Below, piece by piece: positions 52,360 through 60,430 of a DNA stretch of 64,000 bases. Numbering within the stretch: position 1 is the stretch's first letter; every line of letters starts with the position of its first letter. Below the pieces are notes generated by a model that worked only from the letters and a program-made list of their open reading frames with translations, made no database searches and was not told the DNA's origin. The stretch comes from Vulcanococcus sp. Clear-D1 (GTDB lineage: Bacteria > Cyanobacteriota > Cyanobacteriia > PCC-6307 > Cyanobiaceae). The translations under genes and the position numbers were made by a program. The stretch covers positions 186,001-250,000 of the forward strand of contig NZ_JACVZV010000024.1 of assembly GCF_014654725.1 (NCBI RefSeq), in the 5' to 3' direction.

Positions 52360-53154
52360 ATGCAACCCGAGGACTTGCGCTGCCAGATCCAGACGCTGCA
52401 ACAGACGATTGAGCGCCTTCTGGAGGGCTGGACCCTGGTGGTCTGCTCCAGTCATCAGCGCTTTGTGGACACCGCAGCGTTGCTCTTACCGGCGTTGCAG
52501 TTCACCTCCCATTCCACAGCCGAGTGCTTGGCGTTGGCCCTGCCCAGCAACGGCCAGTTGCTGGTGCTCTGCGACGACGACGGCGCCGATGGCGGTGCTG
52601 TGGAGTTGATCACACTGATGCGCGAGCGCCACGGCGATGAGCGTTGCCGCTTCCTGCTTTGCCTGGATGCGGAGATCGCCGCCTCGCGCTTGGTGCACCT
52701 CTGGCGCCTGCGGCCCGATGGCATCAGCTGCCGAGAACACTGCGGCAGCGGGCGGCTCTTGCAGTGCGTGGCCGTGTTGCTCCGCAACGGCCGCTACGAA
52801 GACCCCGACCTCTCCGACCGCCTGCGTCAGCTGTTCGCCGATGTCACACCAGACGGCGAGGGCGTGGGGTTGACCTTGCGAGAAGAGCGCTTGATGCGGA
52901 TGGTGGCCTGCGGACGCACCAGCCGTCAGATCGGGTCGCAGTTCGATCTACGCGCCGATTCGGTGCGCAAGCTCTTCTGTGAGCTCTACAAAAAAACAGG
53001 CGCCACTGGTCGAGGCGCCCTGATGGTCTGGGGTTTGGAGCACGGCGTGCTCAAGCAGCAAGACCTCGCTTGCCAGCTGCGGCCTCCACGGAAACCAGCG
53101 CGGGCCTCCGGGGCAGGTGGCAGCAAGCGCCGGAACCGGGCAACACATCGCTGA
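52360..53154 (+). CDS. LuxR-type transcription regulator
   Basis: The 264-residue protein has a receiver-like N-terminal domain without a clear phospho-acceptor pocket (LVVCSSHQRFVDTAALLLPA; LLVLCDDDGADGG) and a LuxR helix-turn-helix (LTLREERLMRMVACGRTSRQ, then IGSQFDLRADSVRKLFCELY). The last 30 residues are basic. It probably regulates element genes. Confidence 0.78.
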   Translation: MQPEDLRCQIQTLQQTIERLLEGWTLVVCSSHQRFVDTAALLLPALQFTSHSTAECLALALPSNGQLLVLCDDDGADGGAVELITLMRERHGDERCRFLLCLDAEIAASRLVHLWRLRPDGISCREHCGSGRLLQCVAVLLRNGRYEDPDLSDRLRQLFADVTPDGEGVGLTLREERLMRMVACGRTSRQIGSQFDLRADSVRKLFCELYKKTGATGRGALMVWGLEHGVLKQQDLACQLRPPRKPARASGAGGSKRRNRATHR

Positions 53155-53506
53155 GGCGCTGGGCTGATAGCAACGCATCGAGCTCCACGATCTGCACCGC
53201 CTCGCGCTGACGGGGCAGCCAACCGGCGAGTAGGCGCCGATCACCCAGGGGCAGTGGCAGGGGGAGCTCGAGTCGTTGGCCAAGGAACGGCAACCAGCGC
53301 TCGATGCCATCGCTCTCGCGCCAGGGCTCAAAGCTGGCCACCTCCACCAGCTGCTTGAGCGTGGTTTCGCCGTAGCTGAGCGAGGTGAGATACATCACGT
53401 CCTTGAGTTGCTCAGCCTCCAGGGGCAGGGGCATCCAGAAACCGCGATCAGCGGCGTTCTCGATTGCATCGCGGTGGTGGTGGGTGAGCAGAACCTTGGT
53501 GGTCAT
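53051..53506 (-). CDS. Hypothetical protein, 151 residues
   Basis: It starts MTTKVLLTHHHRDAIENAAD and includes MYLTSLSYGETTLKQLVEVA and LQIVELDALL-like text. It overlaps the end of the LuxR gene by 104 nt, on the opposite strand. Triple palindromes lie upstream. No family recognised. Confidence 0.5.
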   Translation of the reverse strand: MTTKVLLTHHHRDAIENAADRGFWMPLPLEAEQLKDVMYLTSLSYGETTLKQLVEVASFEPWRESDGIERWLPFLGQRLELPLPLPLGDRRLLAGWLPRQREAVQIVELDALLSAQRLSDVLPGSGACCHLPRRPALVSVEAAAGKRGLAA

Positions 53507-53559
53507 GGCGGTGAGGAATCACTGCACCGGTTCTGGCTTTGAAGCCCCCAGCTCCACCG

Positions 53560-53618
53560 CCCACAGCTGTGGGCTCACCTACCCCACAAGTGTGGGATCA
53601 ACGCCCCACACCTGTGGG
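53560..53618. repeat. Three palindromes CCCACA-N2-TGTGGG at 22-23 bp spacing
   Basis: Perfect 6+6 arms occur at 53560-53573, 53583-53596 and 53605-53618; centres are GC, AG and CC. Spacing of about two helix turns suggests cooperative binding of a dimeric regulator upstream of the gene at 53506. Confidence 0.8.
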
Positions 53619-53806
53619 ATGAGCGTTGGCATGCAGATGGCGACGTCCTGTCGCGATGGGGGGTTTCACGGATCCGTCTGTGGCTGAGGAGTGCCATTCC
53701 CTCAGCCTTTCTTCCAGCGCCCCGCCACCCAACGCAGCCCCAATCCCAGCGAAACAGGGGCTCTGCCCCTCCCCCTCGGAACCCTATGGGGAGTTGCCTG
53801 ACATTC

Positions 53807-54025
53807 ATGTCTGACGTTGTTCGTGCAGGCGCCATCGGCGCTCTGATGGCGGTGGTGGTGCAGGCGTGCGGGCCTACACCGCTCGGGGCGATGGTGAGCG
53901 GGGCATTTGTTGTGCCGGCCTTTGCCGCCAGATCGGTTGAAGTCACTGGGAATCAGAGCAACGCCGGTAGCCTCCCGCACCTGCAAATCCCTGCATGCCA
54001 AGACGCTGCCTGCGCCGCCCGATGA
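53807..54025 (+). CDS. Possible small membrane protein
   Basis: MSDVVRAGAIGALMAVVVQA opens a 72-residue frame with a second hydrophobic stretch (MVSGAFVVPAFAA). The end crosses the GTAGCCTCCCG motif and the next gene start, so it may be shorter or not real. Confidence 0.25.
   Translation: MSDVVRAGAIGALMAVVVQACGPTPLGAMVSGAFVVPAFAARSVEVTGNQSNAGSLPHLQIPACQDAACAAR
53963..53985 (+). promoter_or_regulatory. GTAGCCTCCCG motif, copy 1
   Basis: GCCGGTAGCCTCCCGCACC and the next four bases TGCA lie about 55 nt before the start of the sigma-like gene at 54022. Copies 2 (54521) and 3 (60177) precede two further element genes. Confidence 0.6.
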
Positions 54026-54435
54026 CCAGTGCTCAGCGGGCCTTTGCCTGCGAGCACCTGGGCCTGGCGCATCAACAGGCGCACCGCTTTGCCCGCCGCT
54101 GGTCGATGGCCGTTGATGACCTGATCGGCCCTGCTTATGAGGGCCTGTGCAAGGGCGCCATCGGCTTTGATCCTGCGCTCGGTCACCGGCCCTCGAGCTA
54201 TCTCGTCCCCAAGGTGAAGGGCGAGTTGCTGCACCACCTGCGCGATACGGGCTTCTCGCTGCGCATCAGCCACCGGCTGCGGGAGCTGTGGATCAAAGCC
54301 CGCCGATACGTGGCCCAGGGGCTCAGCGATCAGCAGATCGCAGAAGCGCTGGATGTACCGCTGGAGCGCTGGCTGGATTGCCGCCGCGCCTGCGGACAAC
54401 GGCCCGTACCACTGCATGAGGTCGAGCGCGATTGA
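54022..54435 (+). CDS. Short sigma-70-like protein (regions 2-3 only)
   Basis: The 137-residue protein has LGLAHQQAHRFARRWSMAVD and DLIGPAYEGLCKGAIGFDPA (region 2), SYLVPKVKGELLHHLRDTGF (region 2.4-like) and ARRYVAQGLSDQQIAEALDV (region 3/HTH). Region 4 is missing. It could be a minimal phage-type sigma, as used for late genes, or an appropriator of polymerase. Start chosen at 54022. Confidence 0.72.
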   Translation: MTSAQRAFACEHLGLAHQQAHRFARRWSMAVDDLIGPAYEGLCKGAIGFDPALGHRPSSYLVPKVKGELLHHLRDTGFSLRISHRLRELWIKARRYVAQGLSDQQIAEALDVPLERWLDCRRACGQRPVPLHEVERD

Positions 54436-54520
54436 GCGCAGACGTTGATGTCCATGTCGGAACCCTTTTGGGTCCCCGCAGCCTCTTGAACGTCCCACCC
54501 AGTTCTCACAAGCACAGCGA

Positions 54521-54539
54521 GTAGCCTCCCGCACCTGCA
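54521..54539 (+). promoter_or_regulatory. GTAGCCTCCCG motif, copy 2
   Basis: GTAGCCTCCCGCACCTGCA is identical to copy 1 over 19 bases and lies 7 nt before the ATG at 54547. Confidence 0.6.
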
Positions 54540-54546
54540 CTTTTTT

Positions 54547-55752
54547 ATGGGTTCAGCCAAACACCGCCAACAACCATCCCGTCATCTCCCAGGCCGGGGG
54601 CAAACACCGTCAAGCAGCAACGAACAAGACCGCGAAACGCTGCAGTTCAACGTGCGCCTGGCCAAGGCCCGCCAGGCCCAGGCCGACACCAACCGGATCG
54701 AGCGCAAGGCCTTCCGTGAGCATGCCCGCATTGAAAATGCGGTAGCTGCTTACACCCGTGAGCTCTGCGCCCGGCTGGATGAGCAACAGTTCACCAAGGG
54801 CATTCAGCTCACCTCCATCCCGGAGGGCGGCAATTCGGTGTTGATCGTGCAGCTCAGTGATCTGCACTTCAACGAGCAGGTCGATCTCCCCTCAAATCAG
54901 TACAACTTCACCATCGCAGCCCAGCGGCTACGCAAGCTCGCGCAGCGCGTCAAGCAGCTGGGCCAGAGCTATGGCGCCCGCAAGGTGGTGGTGGCCTGCC
55001 TTGGGGATTTCCTCAACAGCGACCGCCGCCTCGATGAGCTGCTCAGCAACGCGCACAACCGCTCCTGTGCAGCGATGTTGGCCGCTGATCTCCTCAAGAC
55101 CTTCCTGCTCGATCTCCGCGAGATGTTCGCGATTGAGGTGTACAGCATCACCGGCAATGAAAGCCGCGTGAGCAAGGAGCTGGGCTGGAGTGATGCCCTC
55201 GCCACCGACAGCTACGACCTAATGATCTACGCGATCCTCAAGCAGGGCTTTGGCGAGACTGATGGCATTCAGTTCTGCGGCTTTCGGGCCAACGAACTGG
55301 TGTTCCAGGTGATGGGCCGCACCTTCCTCTGCCTGCATGGCCACCAGATCGGGACGAATGTGCAGAAGTCCGTGCAGGAAATCATGGGCAAGTACGCCGC
55401 CCAGGGCATCACGGTGGACTACACCCTGTTCGGCCACATGCACGCCAGCGCCATCGGCGACTACCACGCGCGCAATGCCTCCCTGGTGGGCAGCAACGCC
55501 TACTCAGAAGCGGGGCTGAACTTCTGCAGCAAGGCGGCTCAGAACGTCCACATCATCACCGCTGCTCCAGCCGCAGATCCCAAGGCCAAACAGGCCAAGC
55601 CTGCAGCCGCCAGCATCGATGGGATGAAGGTTGATCTGCAGGACGTCACCGGCATCGAGCCCTACGTGTTCAACCGCGAATGGGAGGCCTACAGCCCCAA
55701 AAGCGAAAGCAAGCTCCACACCCCCTCTGTCGTTTACCAGGTTGTTGTCTGA
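54547..55752 (+). CDS. Phage-type metallophosphoesterase
   Basis: The 401-residue protein has a 95-residue charged helical N-terminus (LAKARQAQADTNRIERKAFR) and then calcineurin motifs: VQLSDLHFNEQ near 101, ACLGDFLNSDR near 150, ITGNESR near 199 in place of GNHD, LHGHQIG near 260 and LFGHMHASAIGD near 293. Similar phage proteins act near recombination/replication genes, perhaps as Mre11-like nucleases. It is followed by a gene with a 1-nt overlap. Confidence 0.78.
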   Translation: MGSAKHRQQPSRHLPGRGQTPSSSNEQDRETLQFNVRLAKARQAQADTNRIERKAFREHARIENAVAAYTRELCARLDEQQFTKGIQLTSIPEGGNSVLIVQLSDLHFNEQVDLPSNQYNFTIAAQRLRKLAQRVKQLGQSYGARKVVVACLGDFLNSDRRLDELLSNAHNRSCAAMLAADLLKTFLLDLREMFAIEVYSITGNESRVSKELGWSDALATDSYDLMIYAILKQGFGETDGIQFCGFRANELVFQVMGRTFLCLHGHQIGTNVQKSVQEIMGKYAAQGITVDYTLFGHMHASAIGDYHARNASLVGSNAYSEAGLNFCSKAAQNVHIITAAPAADPKAKQAKPAAASIDGMKVDLQDVTGIEPYVFNREWEAYSPKSESKLHTPSVVYQVVV

Positions 55753-56141
55753 TGACTGTCTCCACTCCTTCTCGCACTTGCACCTGCGCCAAGGGCGCAA
55801 GCGACACCATCACCGCCACTGAGCTCCAGAGCGCGCTGCTCCAGGCCATCACCGGGCTGACGCAACTGGTGAGCCAGCTCAGCCAACAGTTCCCCATCGC
55901 CAAGCCCGCGGCGGCGGCCGAGCCCTGGATGGAGGAACGCGACAACGCAGTGAATCAATCCATCGCTCCGCGCTGCAGCGCCAACCTCACCCCCTTCTGG
56001 GATGAGCTGTCGGTCAAAAAGCTGCGCTCCTTCCTGCGCAGCTACCCCATTGATCGCTCCTCCCTGCCAGCCCCGATCGAACTGCTGCGCCGCAGCGAGC
56101 TCATCGAAGCCCTCAACCAAATCCAAGCACTCGGTGCTTAA
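55752..56141 (+). CDS. Hypothetical protein, 129 residues
   Basis: The start is coupled (TGATG) to the metallophosphoesterase gene. The N-terminus TVSTPSRTCTCAKGASDT has a Cys pair; the C-terminal half has FWDELSVKKLRSFLRSYPID, a SAP/HeH-like helical motif that may bind DNA. No family recognised with certainty. Confidence 0.6.
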   Translation: MTVSTPSRTCTCAKGASDTITATELQSALLQAITGLTQLVSQLSQQFPIAKPAAAAEPWMEERDNAVNQSIAPRCSANLTPFWDELSVKKLRSFLRSYPIDRSSLPAPIELLRRSELIEALNQIQALGA

Positions 56142-56195
56142 GGGGCCAAAGGCCCCCTCACGAATCAGACCCGTTCACGCATTCCTCACACGCCT

Positions 56196-56672
56196 ATGAC
56201 CACAACCCTTACCACCACCAACCCCGCCGCTGTCGGCGAACCCATCCCCGGATCCGCAGAAGCCCTACTGCTCCTCGCCAACGCTGGCGTGCTTCCCGCC
56301 AGCTCCAGCACCGACGATCCCAGGTTCTCATCTGACGCCATCACCACCTGCGTGACCCGTCTGCTCGAGGTGAAGCAACAGCAAGAGCTCCTGGCTTCCG
56401 AGCAAAAGGAACTGAACGAACAACTGCGCCTGGCTCACCTGCGCGGCGATCTGCTCAGCCTCCTGCCTGCCGGCAAGGATGGCAACGGCTACCAGATCAC
56501 CCCGGATCTCGTGCTTAACCGCCGCCCTGGCCGCAAGCAGTGGAGCTATTCCATCGACTGCAAGGAAATCGAATGCCAGCTCAAGGCACGCCACAGCTAC
56601 GAGCAGCAGAGCGGTCTGGCCAGTTACAGCGTCGGAGCGGCGTTCTGGGAGGTGCGGGAGAGCAAGGGCTAA
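56196..56672 (+). CDS. Hypothetical coiled-coil protein, 158 residues
   Basis: The middle helix VTRLLEVKQQQELLASEQKE is a coiled coil. The end has QWSYSIDCKEIECQLKARHS. The leader has ATTCCTCACAC directly before the start and no Shine-Dalgarno, the same as the Gp157 gene at 25344, to which its layout (coiled coil plus basic end) is loosely similar. Confidence 0.6.
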   Translation: MTTTLTTTNPAAVGEPIPGSAEALLLLANAGVLPASSSTDDPRFSSDAITTCVTRLLEVKQQQELLASEQKELNEQLRLAHLRGDLLSLLPAGKDGNGYQITPDLVLNRRPGRKQWSYSIDCKEIECQLKARHSYEQQSGLASYSVGAAFWEVRESKG

Positions 56673-57159
56673 CGCCCCACAACACAACGCAAGAGATCAA
56701 GAGCCCTGGGTTATCGCCCGGGGCTTTTTGGTGTCCAGCGATCGCTCCCAATCAAAAACCCCCGAGCAGCGCCCGAGGGTCATTGGCTAATCACGTCGAA
56801 TGAAGCGTTTGGTCTGGATCGAAGCTGCTGGCGTTGGCGCCTGGGGCCGAACGTTCCAGGTGTGGGGTGGTTGGTTCTCCTGGGGCACCTGAAGCGGTGC
56901 AAACGGAGTGTCGACGGTTCAGACGTCCCTAGTCAGTGTCCGAACGGACGACCCGCCCACGGTTGGGTGAAGACTGTTGGAGCAGGGGCCTGCAGTCAGC
57001 TGTGCTTCTCGATCTGCTGCTCGGGTGGGGTATCAGCCATCGGTGGCTCCTCCCTGGTTGGTGAACTCAGATTCGCTCGGCCAGCCGCCTCAAACAATCC
57101 GTCTTTACACGCATTGCCCGCGCAGCTGGGCCGGAGGAAGGTGGTGGATTGGGCCGCCT
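56673..57159. other. Intergenic region with terminator at 56702-56729
   Basis: AGCCCTGGG/CCCGGGGCT around TTATCG followed by TTTTT ends the metallophosphoesterase operon. The rest, to the ribbon-helix-helix gene, shows no supported gene. Confidence 0.7.
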
Positions 57160-57351
57160 TCAGCCCTGTTCTGAGCGCTGCAATCCACGCTCGAGCACGT
57201 AGGCAGCCAGGTTGCTGAGGGAGCGGCCCTCAGCCACGCTGCGCTCTTCCAGATTCCGGAATGTGCTGTAGGGCACGGTGATCGTGATCCGCTTGGGTAC
57301 GCGGCTCACCCAGGAGCGGGGCCCTTGATCAATGCCGTTTGCGTAAGCCAC
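57160..57351 (-). CDS. Ribbon-helix-helix protein, 63 residues
   Basis: A GTG start gives RVPKRITITVPYSTFRNLEE and AEGRSLSNLAAYVLERGL, the CopG/MetJ-type strand-helix-helix pattern. Probably a DNA-binding repressor; no partner toxin seen. Confidence 0.75.
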   Translation of the reverse strand: MAYANGIDQGPRSWVSRVPKRITITVPYSTFRNLEERSVAEGRSLSNLAAYVLERGLQRSEQG

Positions 57352-57508
57352 GGCGGGTCTCCAAGAGAGATCTCTTTATTATCTCTTCCGCTTTGCACGC
57401 GCACCACTCATTGTGTCAAGCAACACATAGGCATAAATATTTATTGCTCTGAATTGCGAATCATGCGGCCTAGGCCGTGCTGAAGCCCGACGCCGGTCGG
57501 GCCTCGCT

Positions 57509-57736
57509 TCACGGATCTTTGGCCTGTTCCTTGAGCTGCTGGCAGATCAAGTTGTGAATCAGCTCCGAAAGCGAGCGGTCTTTCAGTGCAGCAATGCGCT
57601 GCAACCGTTCAACCAACTCCTCCGGCAGATCTAGCTCGAGCCGTTGCGGGAAACGGGCCGGGTCTAGTCGAAACCGAGGATCGGCCTCCTCTGGCACCCC
57701 GTCACTCGCGCGGGGGGGGGGGGGGGCTGAATGCAT
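57509..57736 (-). CDS. Ribbon-helix-helix protein with a C15 tract after the start
   Basis: The 75-residue protein has RLELDLPEELVERLQRIAAL and DRSLSELIHNLICQQLKEQA, a CopG-type fold. Codons 4-9 contain 15 consecutive C bases (Ala-Pro4-Arg). A second ATG lies 4 nt upstream in another frame; loss of one C would put it in frame instead. This suggests length-dependent start choice or on/off switching. Confidence 0.72.
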   Translation of the reverse strand: MHSAPPPPRASDGVPEEADPRFRLDPARFPQRLELDLPEELVERLQRIAALKDRSLSELIHNLICQQLKEQAKDP

Positions 57737-57999
57737 TCATCCGTACTAATCAGTAGGTTGCTGGCGGTTGCGGTCGCGCTCGAGGATCCACCACAAAAAA
57801 GGAGGTATAGCCCTCAGTGAGATCACGCGTCAGCTCTATACACAAGGGGCCATCTTGCACGGTTTTGTGGTGCCAATCAAGACCTGAACGATGAGGCTCA
57901 TGTCATTGAGTGATCAAGCAGGCCCAGCAGGCGCAACAGCCTCAGCTGCGGCGAAGCAGGCAGTGACTTTTGCCCGCGCCGGCGAACACCCACACAGCC

Positions 58000-58278
58000 T
58001 CAGCCCACCTCCGGCGCCCAGCCCCGTTGGCGAACCATGTCATCCGTCCAGCCCTGGCAGCGGCGGATCAGGTGCTCGCCCTGGGCGATTTGGCCGCGGT
58101 GGAGCTGGCAGGTGAGCACCGGGATGCACTCAGCTCCGGCGTGGTGCCTAAACCAGTGGCAGGTCATGCAGACCTTGCGGCTGCGGCTGGGGCGCAGCAC
58201 GCCCTCGTCCAGATACGTCCAGGCCTCACAGTCACCGCCCGCAGTCACCGTGGTGGACCGGATTCGAGACGCAGCCAT
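58000..58278 (-). CDS. Cys-rich protein, 92 residues, behind a LexA-like box
   Basis: The start at 58278 gives MAASRIRSTTVTAGG and then CMTCHWFRHHAGAECIPVLT with CQLHRGQIAQGEHLIRRCQ. The Cys/His spacing suggests a zinc-binding fold of phage type. The LexA-like box lies 15 nt upstream, so it should be DNA-damage induced. Function unknown. Confidence 0.65.
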   Translation of the reverse strand: MAASRIRSTTVTAGGDCEAWTYLDEGVLRPSRSRKVCMTCHWFRHHAGAECIPVLTCQLHRGQIAQGEHLIRRCQGWTDDMVRQRGWAPEVG

Positions 58279-58292
58279 CAACCCTCTCCATG

Positions 58293-58306
58293 CGTACACC
58301 TGTACT
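58293..58306 (-). promoter_or_regulatory. LexA-like operator
   Basis: On the - strand AGTACAGGTGTACG fully matches the cyanobacterial consensus RGTACNNNDGTWCB and ends 15 nt before the start at 58278. Confidence 0.65.
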
Positions 58307-58367
58307 AGCAGAGATTGGTTGGGTTGTCGTGGGGCTTGCTGATTGGTTCCGGATTCGCCTGCAAAGG

Positions 58368-58394
58368 AGCCCCGGGCCATGGGCACCCGGGGCT
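58368..58394. terminator. Strong hairpin, likely terminator
   Basis: AGCCCCGGG and CCCGGGGCT pair around CCATGGGCA; GTTTG follows on the + strand and CCTTTG on the - strand, so direction is unclear. Confidence 0.5.
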
Positions 58395-58535
58395 GTTTGA
58401 GCCAGTGGATCCTTGGCAACCCACCGCCTCTTGGTCATGGCTCAAGTCCGCGGCGGAGCGCAAGGTCTGCCTGAACCCTTTGGTGTCGTACGCCAGCGCT
58501 GCAGAAGCGCGCCTGAGCCGGTCAACCAATCAGGC

Positions 58536-58685
58536 CTATCTGGGTTCGCTGCTGGTGTCGATGGGATCAGGGCGTCCCTGGGTGATCTCCAGGGCGCGTT
58601 GGTAGATGGCGCTCGTCGTGTCACCAGCGCGTTCCATGGCCTTGCGCATGGTTTGCCAGTAGCGCTGCGTTTCCTCTTGGGTCAT
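58536..58685 (-). CDS. Small hypothetical protein, 49 residues
   Basis: MTQEETQRYWQTMRKAMERA is a helical start and the rest is polar. It is 16 nt downstream of the next small gene on the same strand. Confidence 0.5.
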   Translation of the reverse strand: MTQEETQRYWQTMRKAMERAGDTTSAIYQRALEITQGRPDPIDTSSEPR

Positions 58686-58701
58686 CCGAGTTGCAGCGAG
58701 G

Positions 58702-58887
58702 TCAGGCGAGGCGGCAGCCCAGGTTGATCTGCCCTTCATCGAGCAATCGTCCGAGCCGGATGGCCAGGGCGGCCTCGTGGCGTGCAAAGCGGCTTTGCTG
58801 CCTGGTGACCCAGGCGATCTCCTGTTCCGTGATCACGCCGCTGGCTACAGACTCCAGGAAGACGGCCCCAAGGCTCATGAGAGGCAT
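58702..58887 (-). CDS. Small hypothetical protein, 61 residues
   Basis: The product has GAVFLESVASGVITEQEIAW and ALAIRLGRLLDEGQINLGCR; this pattern recurs in short picocyanobacterial proteins as far as I recall. Forms a two-gene unit with 58536-58685. Confidence 0.6.
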   Translation of the reverse strand: MPLMSLGAVFLESVASGVITEQEIAWVTRQQSRFARHEAALAIRLGRLLDEGQINLGCRLA

Positions 58888-59051
58888 GTAACGGATTCGT
58901 TACATCATGGCAGCTGCGCCGGCCCCGTGGTGTCAGCAGGTGGCGCCATCAGGCCTGAAAAGCCGCTTCAGAGCAGGGTGCTGCCGCCTGGGGAGATCGC
59001 TTCACGTTTCTTAAAGAGATCCGCCAGCATTGGTGCAATCTCGTCTTCGCG

Positions 59052-59678
59052 ATGCCTCTCTCCAACCCCGTTGAGTGGGTCACGGCTTTTCTGGCTGCCA
59101 CGATCGCCCTCTGGTTTTTGGGTCGCAGTGTCCCCTGGGCTGCCCTGGACACCGCGGACCAACAGGCCTCTCCACTGGCCACTGCCGCACTGGGCTATCT
59201 CCAGCGCCCTGGGGTTCTGGCATCAACAGGCCTGCTGCTGCTTCGCCTGAGCATCGGCTTGTTGATGATTCACCACGGCCAGGAAAAGCTCGCCGATCCC
59301 CAGCAGTTCGCCTCCACCTACGTGGCCTCGCTGCACCTGCCGTTCCCGCTGTTCTTTGCCTATGCCGCTGGTTTCTCGGAGTTGATCGGCAGCTGGCTTG
59401 TGATCCTGGGGTTCTTCACGCCGTTGGGAGCTTTGGCTCTCACCTCAACCATGGCTGTGGCGGCGTATCAACACATCCTCACGGGTGGCTTCAACATCTA
59501 CGTGTTGGAGCTCGTGTTGCTTTACCTGGGAGGCAGCCTTGCGATCTTGCTGAATGGCCCCGGTCGATTCTCATTTGATGCGGGCATGGCTCCGTTCTTG
59601 CTGAGCGGTTCTGGGAGCTTTGAATCGGCTGGCACCAGTCGCCTGCAGCCGTCAGCCGTTCCCATCGAGAGCCGCTGA
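59052..59678 (+). CDS. DoxX-family membrane protein
   Basis: The 208-residue protein has four to five hydrophobic segments and the DoxX text LLRLSIGLLMIHHGQEKLAD and AAGFSELIGSWLVILGFFTP. DoxX proteins are inner-membrane quinone/redox-linked proteins. The last 30 residues are polar. It could be a core gene carried inside the element or chromosomal sequence. Confidence 0.8.
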   Translation: MPLSNPVEWVTAFLAATIALWFLGRSVPWAALDTADQQASPLATAALGYLQRPGVLASTGLLLLRLSIGLLMIHHGQEKLADPQQFASTYVASLHLPFPLFFAYAAGFSELIGSWLVILGFFTPLGALALTSTMAVAAYQHILTGGFNIYVLELVLLYLGGSLAILLNGPGRFSFDAGMAPFLLSGSGSFESAGTSRLQPSAVPIESR

Positions 59679-59730
59679 GCGCGTCTGTCGACGTTGGCGC
59701 TGCGGCCACGGATTGGCCCGCTGCGAATAA

Positions 59731-60162
59731 GTGAACGCCATCACCCACTCCCAGGCGTACACGCGCATCGACTGGCGAGGGGTGAACGTTTTGGGTGGGG
59801 TTGTCGGAACCCTTTGGGGCCTCACGCCAACTCCTTTGCTCGCCTTCTTTCAACGCATCACGGCATTCATCTGTTCGCTGTTCCAGCGGCCGGCGGGCTG
59901 CCCTTCCAGGCTCAGCGGACTGCCTTACCAGCAGGACCACGCCTTAGCCGCCTTTGATCAGGGCGACTGGCTGGCGGAGCTCGAACTCCTGCAACTCGCC
60001 AATGCCCTGCAGCGCAACGCGATCAGCTGCGGTGGATATGACGAACGCGCGTTCAACCTGATGTTCGCCATCGCCGACGTCCTCGAGGCCGATCACGGCT
60101 GGAGCTTCGAGCAATCCGATGCCTGGCTCGAGCGCATGGGGCTCTGGGAGGAGGAGTTCTGA
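59731..60162 (+). CDS. Hypothetical protein, 143 residues
   Basis: The GTG start gives a protein with a hydrophobic middle (GGVVGTLWGLTPTPLLAFF) and an acidic helical end (LMFAIADVLEADHGWSFEQS). No family recognised. Confidence 0.6.
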   Translation: MNAITHSQAYTRIDWRGVNVLGGVVGTLWGLTPTPLLAFFQRITAFICSLFQRPAGCPSRLSGLPYQQDHALAAFDQGDWLAELELLQLANALQRNAISCGGYDERAFNLMFAIADVLEADHGWSFEQSDAWLERMGLWEEEF

Positions 60163-60176
60163 GGGTTCAGGTCACC

Positions 60177-60191
60177 GCCGGTAGCCTCCCG
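60177..60191 (+). promoter_or_regulatory. GTAGCCTCCCG motif, copy 3
   Basis: GCCGGTAGCCTCCCG equals copy 1 over 15 bases and lies about 52 nt before the excisionase-like gene at 60233. Confidence 0.6.
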
Positions 60192-60232
60192 TGCGGCCGC
60201 ATCTGGTCGCAGCGTCGTCTGCCCTGCTGCCG

Positions 60233-60430
60233 ATGAGTGATCACCTCTGGCTCACCACTGCCGAGCTCTGCTCCCATCTGGCTATCAGCCGCTCCACGCT
60301 CTTCGCCATCCGCCGCTCGGGCCTGCTCAAGGACGGGCGGCATCTGGTGGCCAAGAACCCCACCAGCGCTCGCTCCCACCTCCTCTGGCACCGGCAACGC
60401 TGTGAGCTCGCGCTCGGGAGGATCAGCTGA
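60233..60430 (+). CDS. Excisionase-like helix-turn-helix protein 1
   Basis: The 65-residue protein (MSDHLWLTTAELCSHLAISR, then STLFAIRRSGLLKDGRHLV) has the MerR-like/AlpA fold of phage excisionases. Its stop overlaps the next start (TGATG). The pair lies beside the integrase gene, so a role in excision or its control is likely. Confidence 0.75.
   Translation: MSDHLWLTTAELCSHLAISRSTLFAIRRSGLLKDGRHLVAKNPTSARSHLLWHRQRCELALGRIS

Noticed and set aside
53575..54001. Several - strand frames near the triple palindromes
   Set aside because: They overlap each other and the sigma-like gene start and show no coding-like composition.
57711..57726. G-quadruplex as the main role of the G15 run
   Set aside because: Possible, but the tract lies in codons 4-9 of a well-formed regulator gene, so frame control is the simpler reading.
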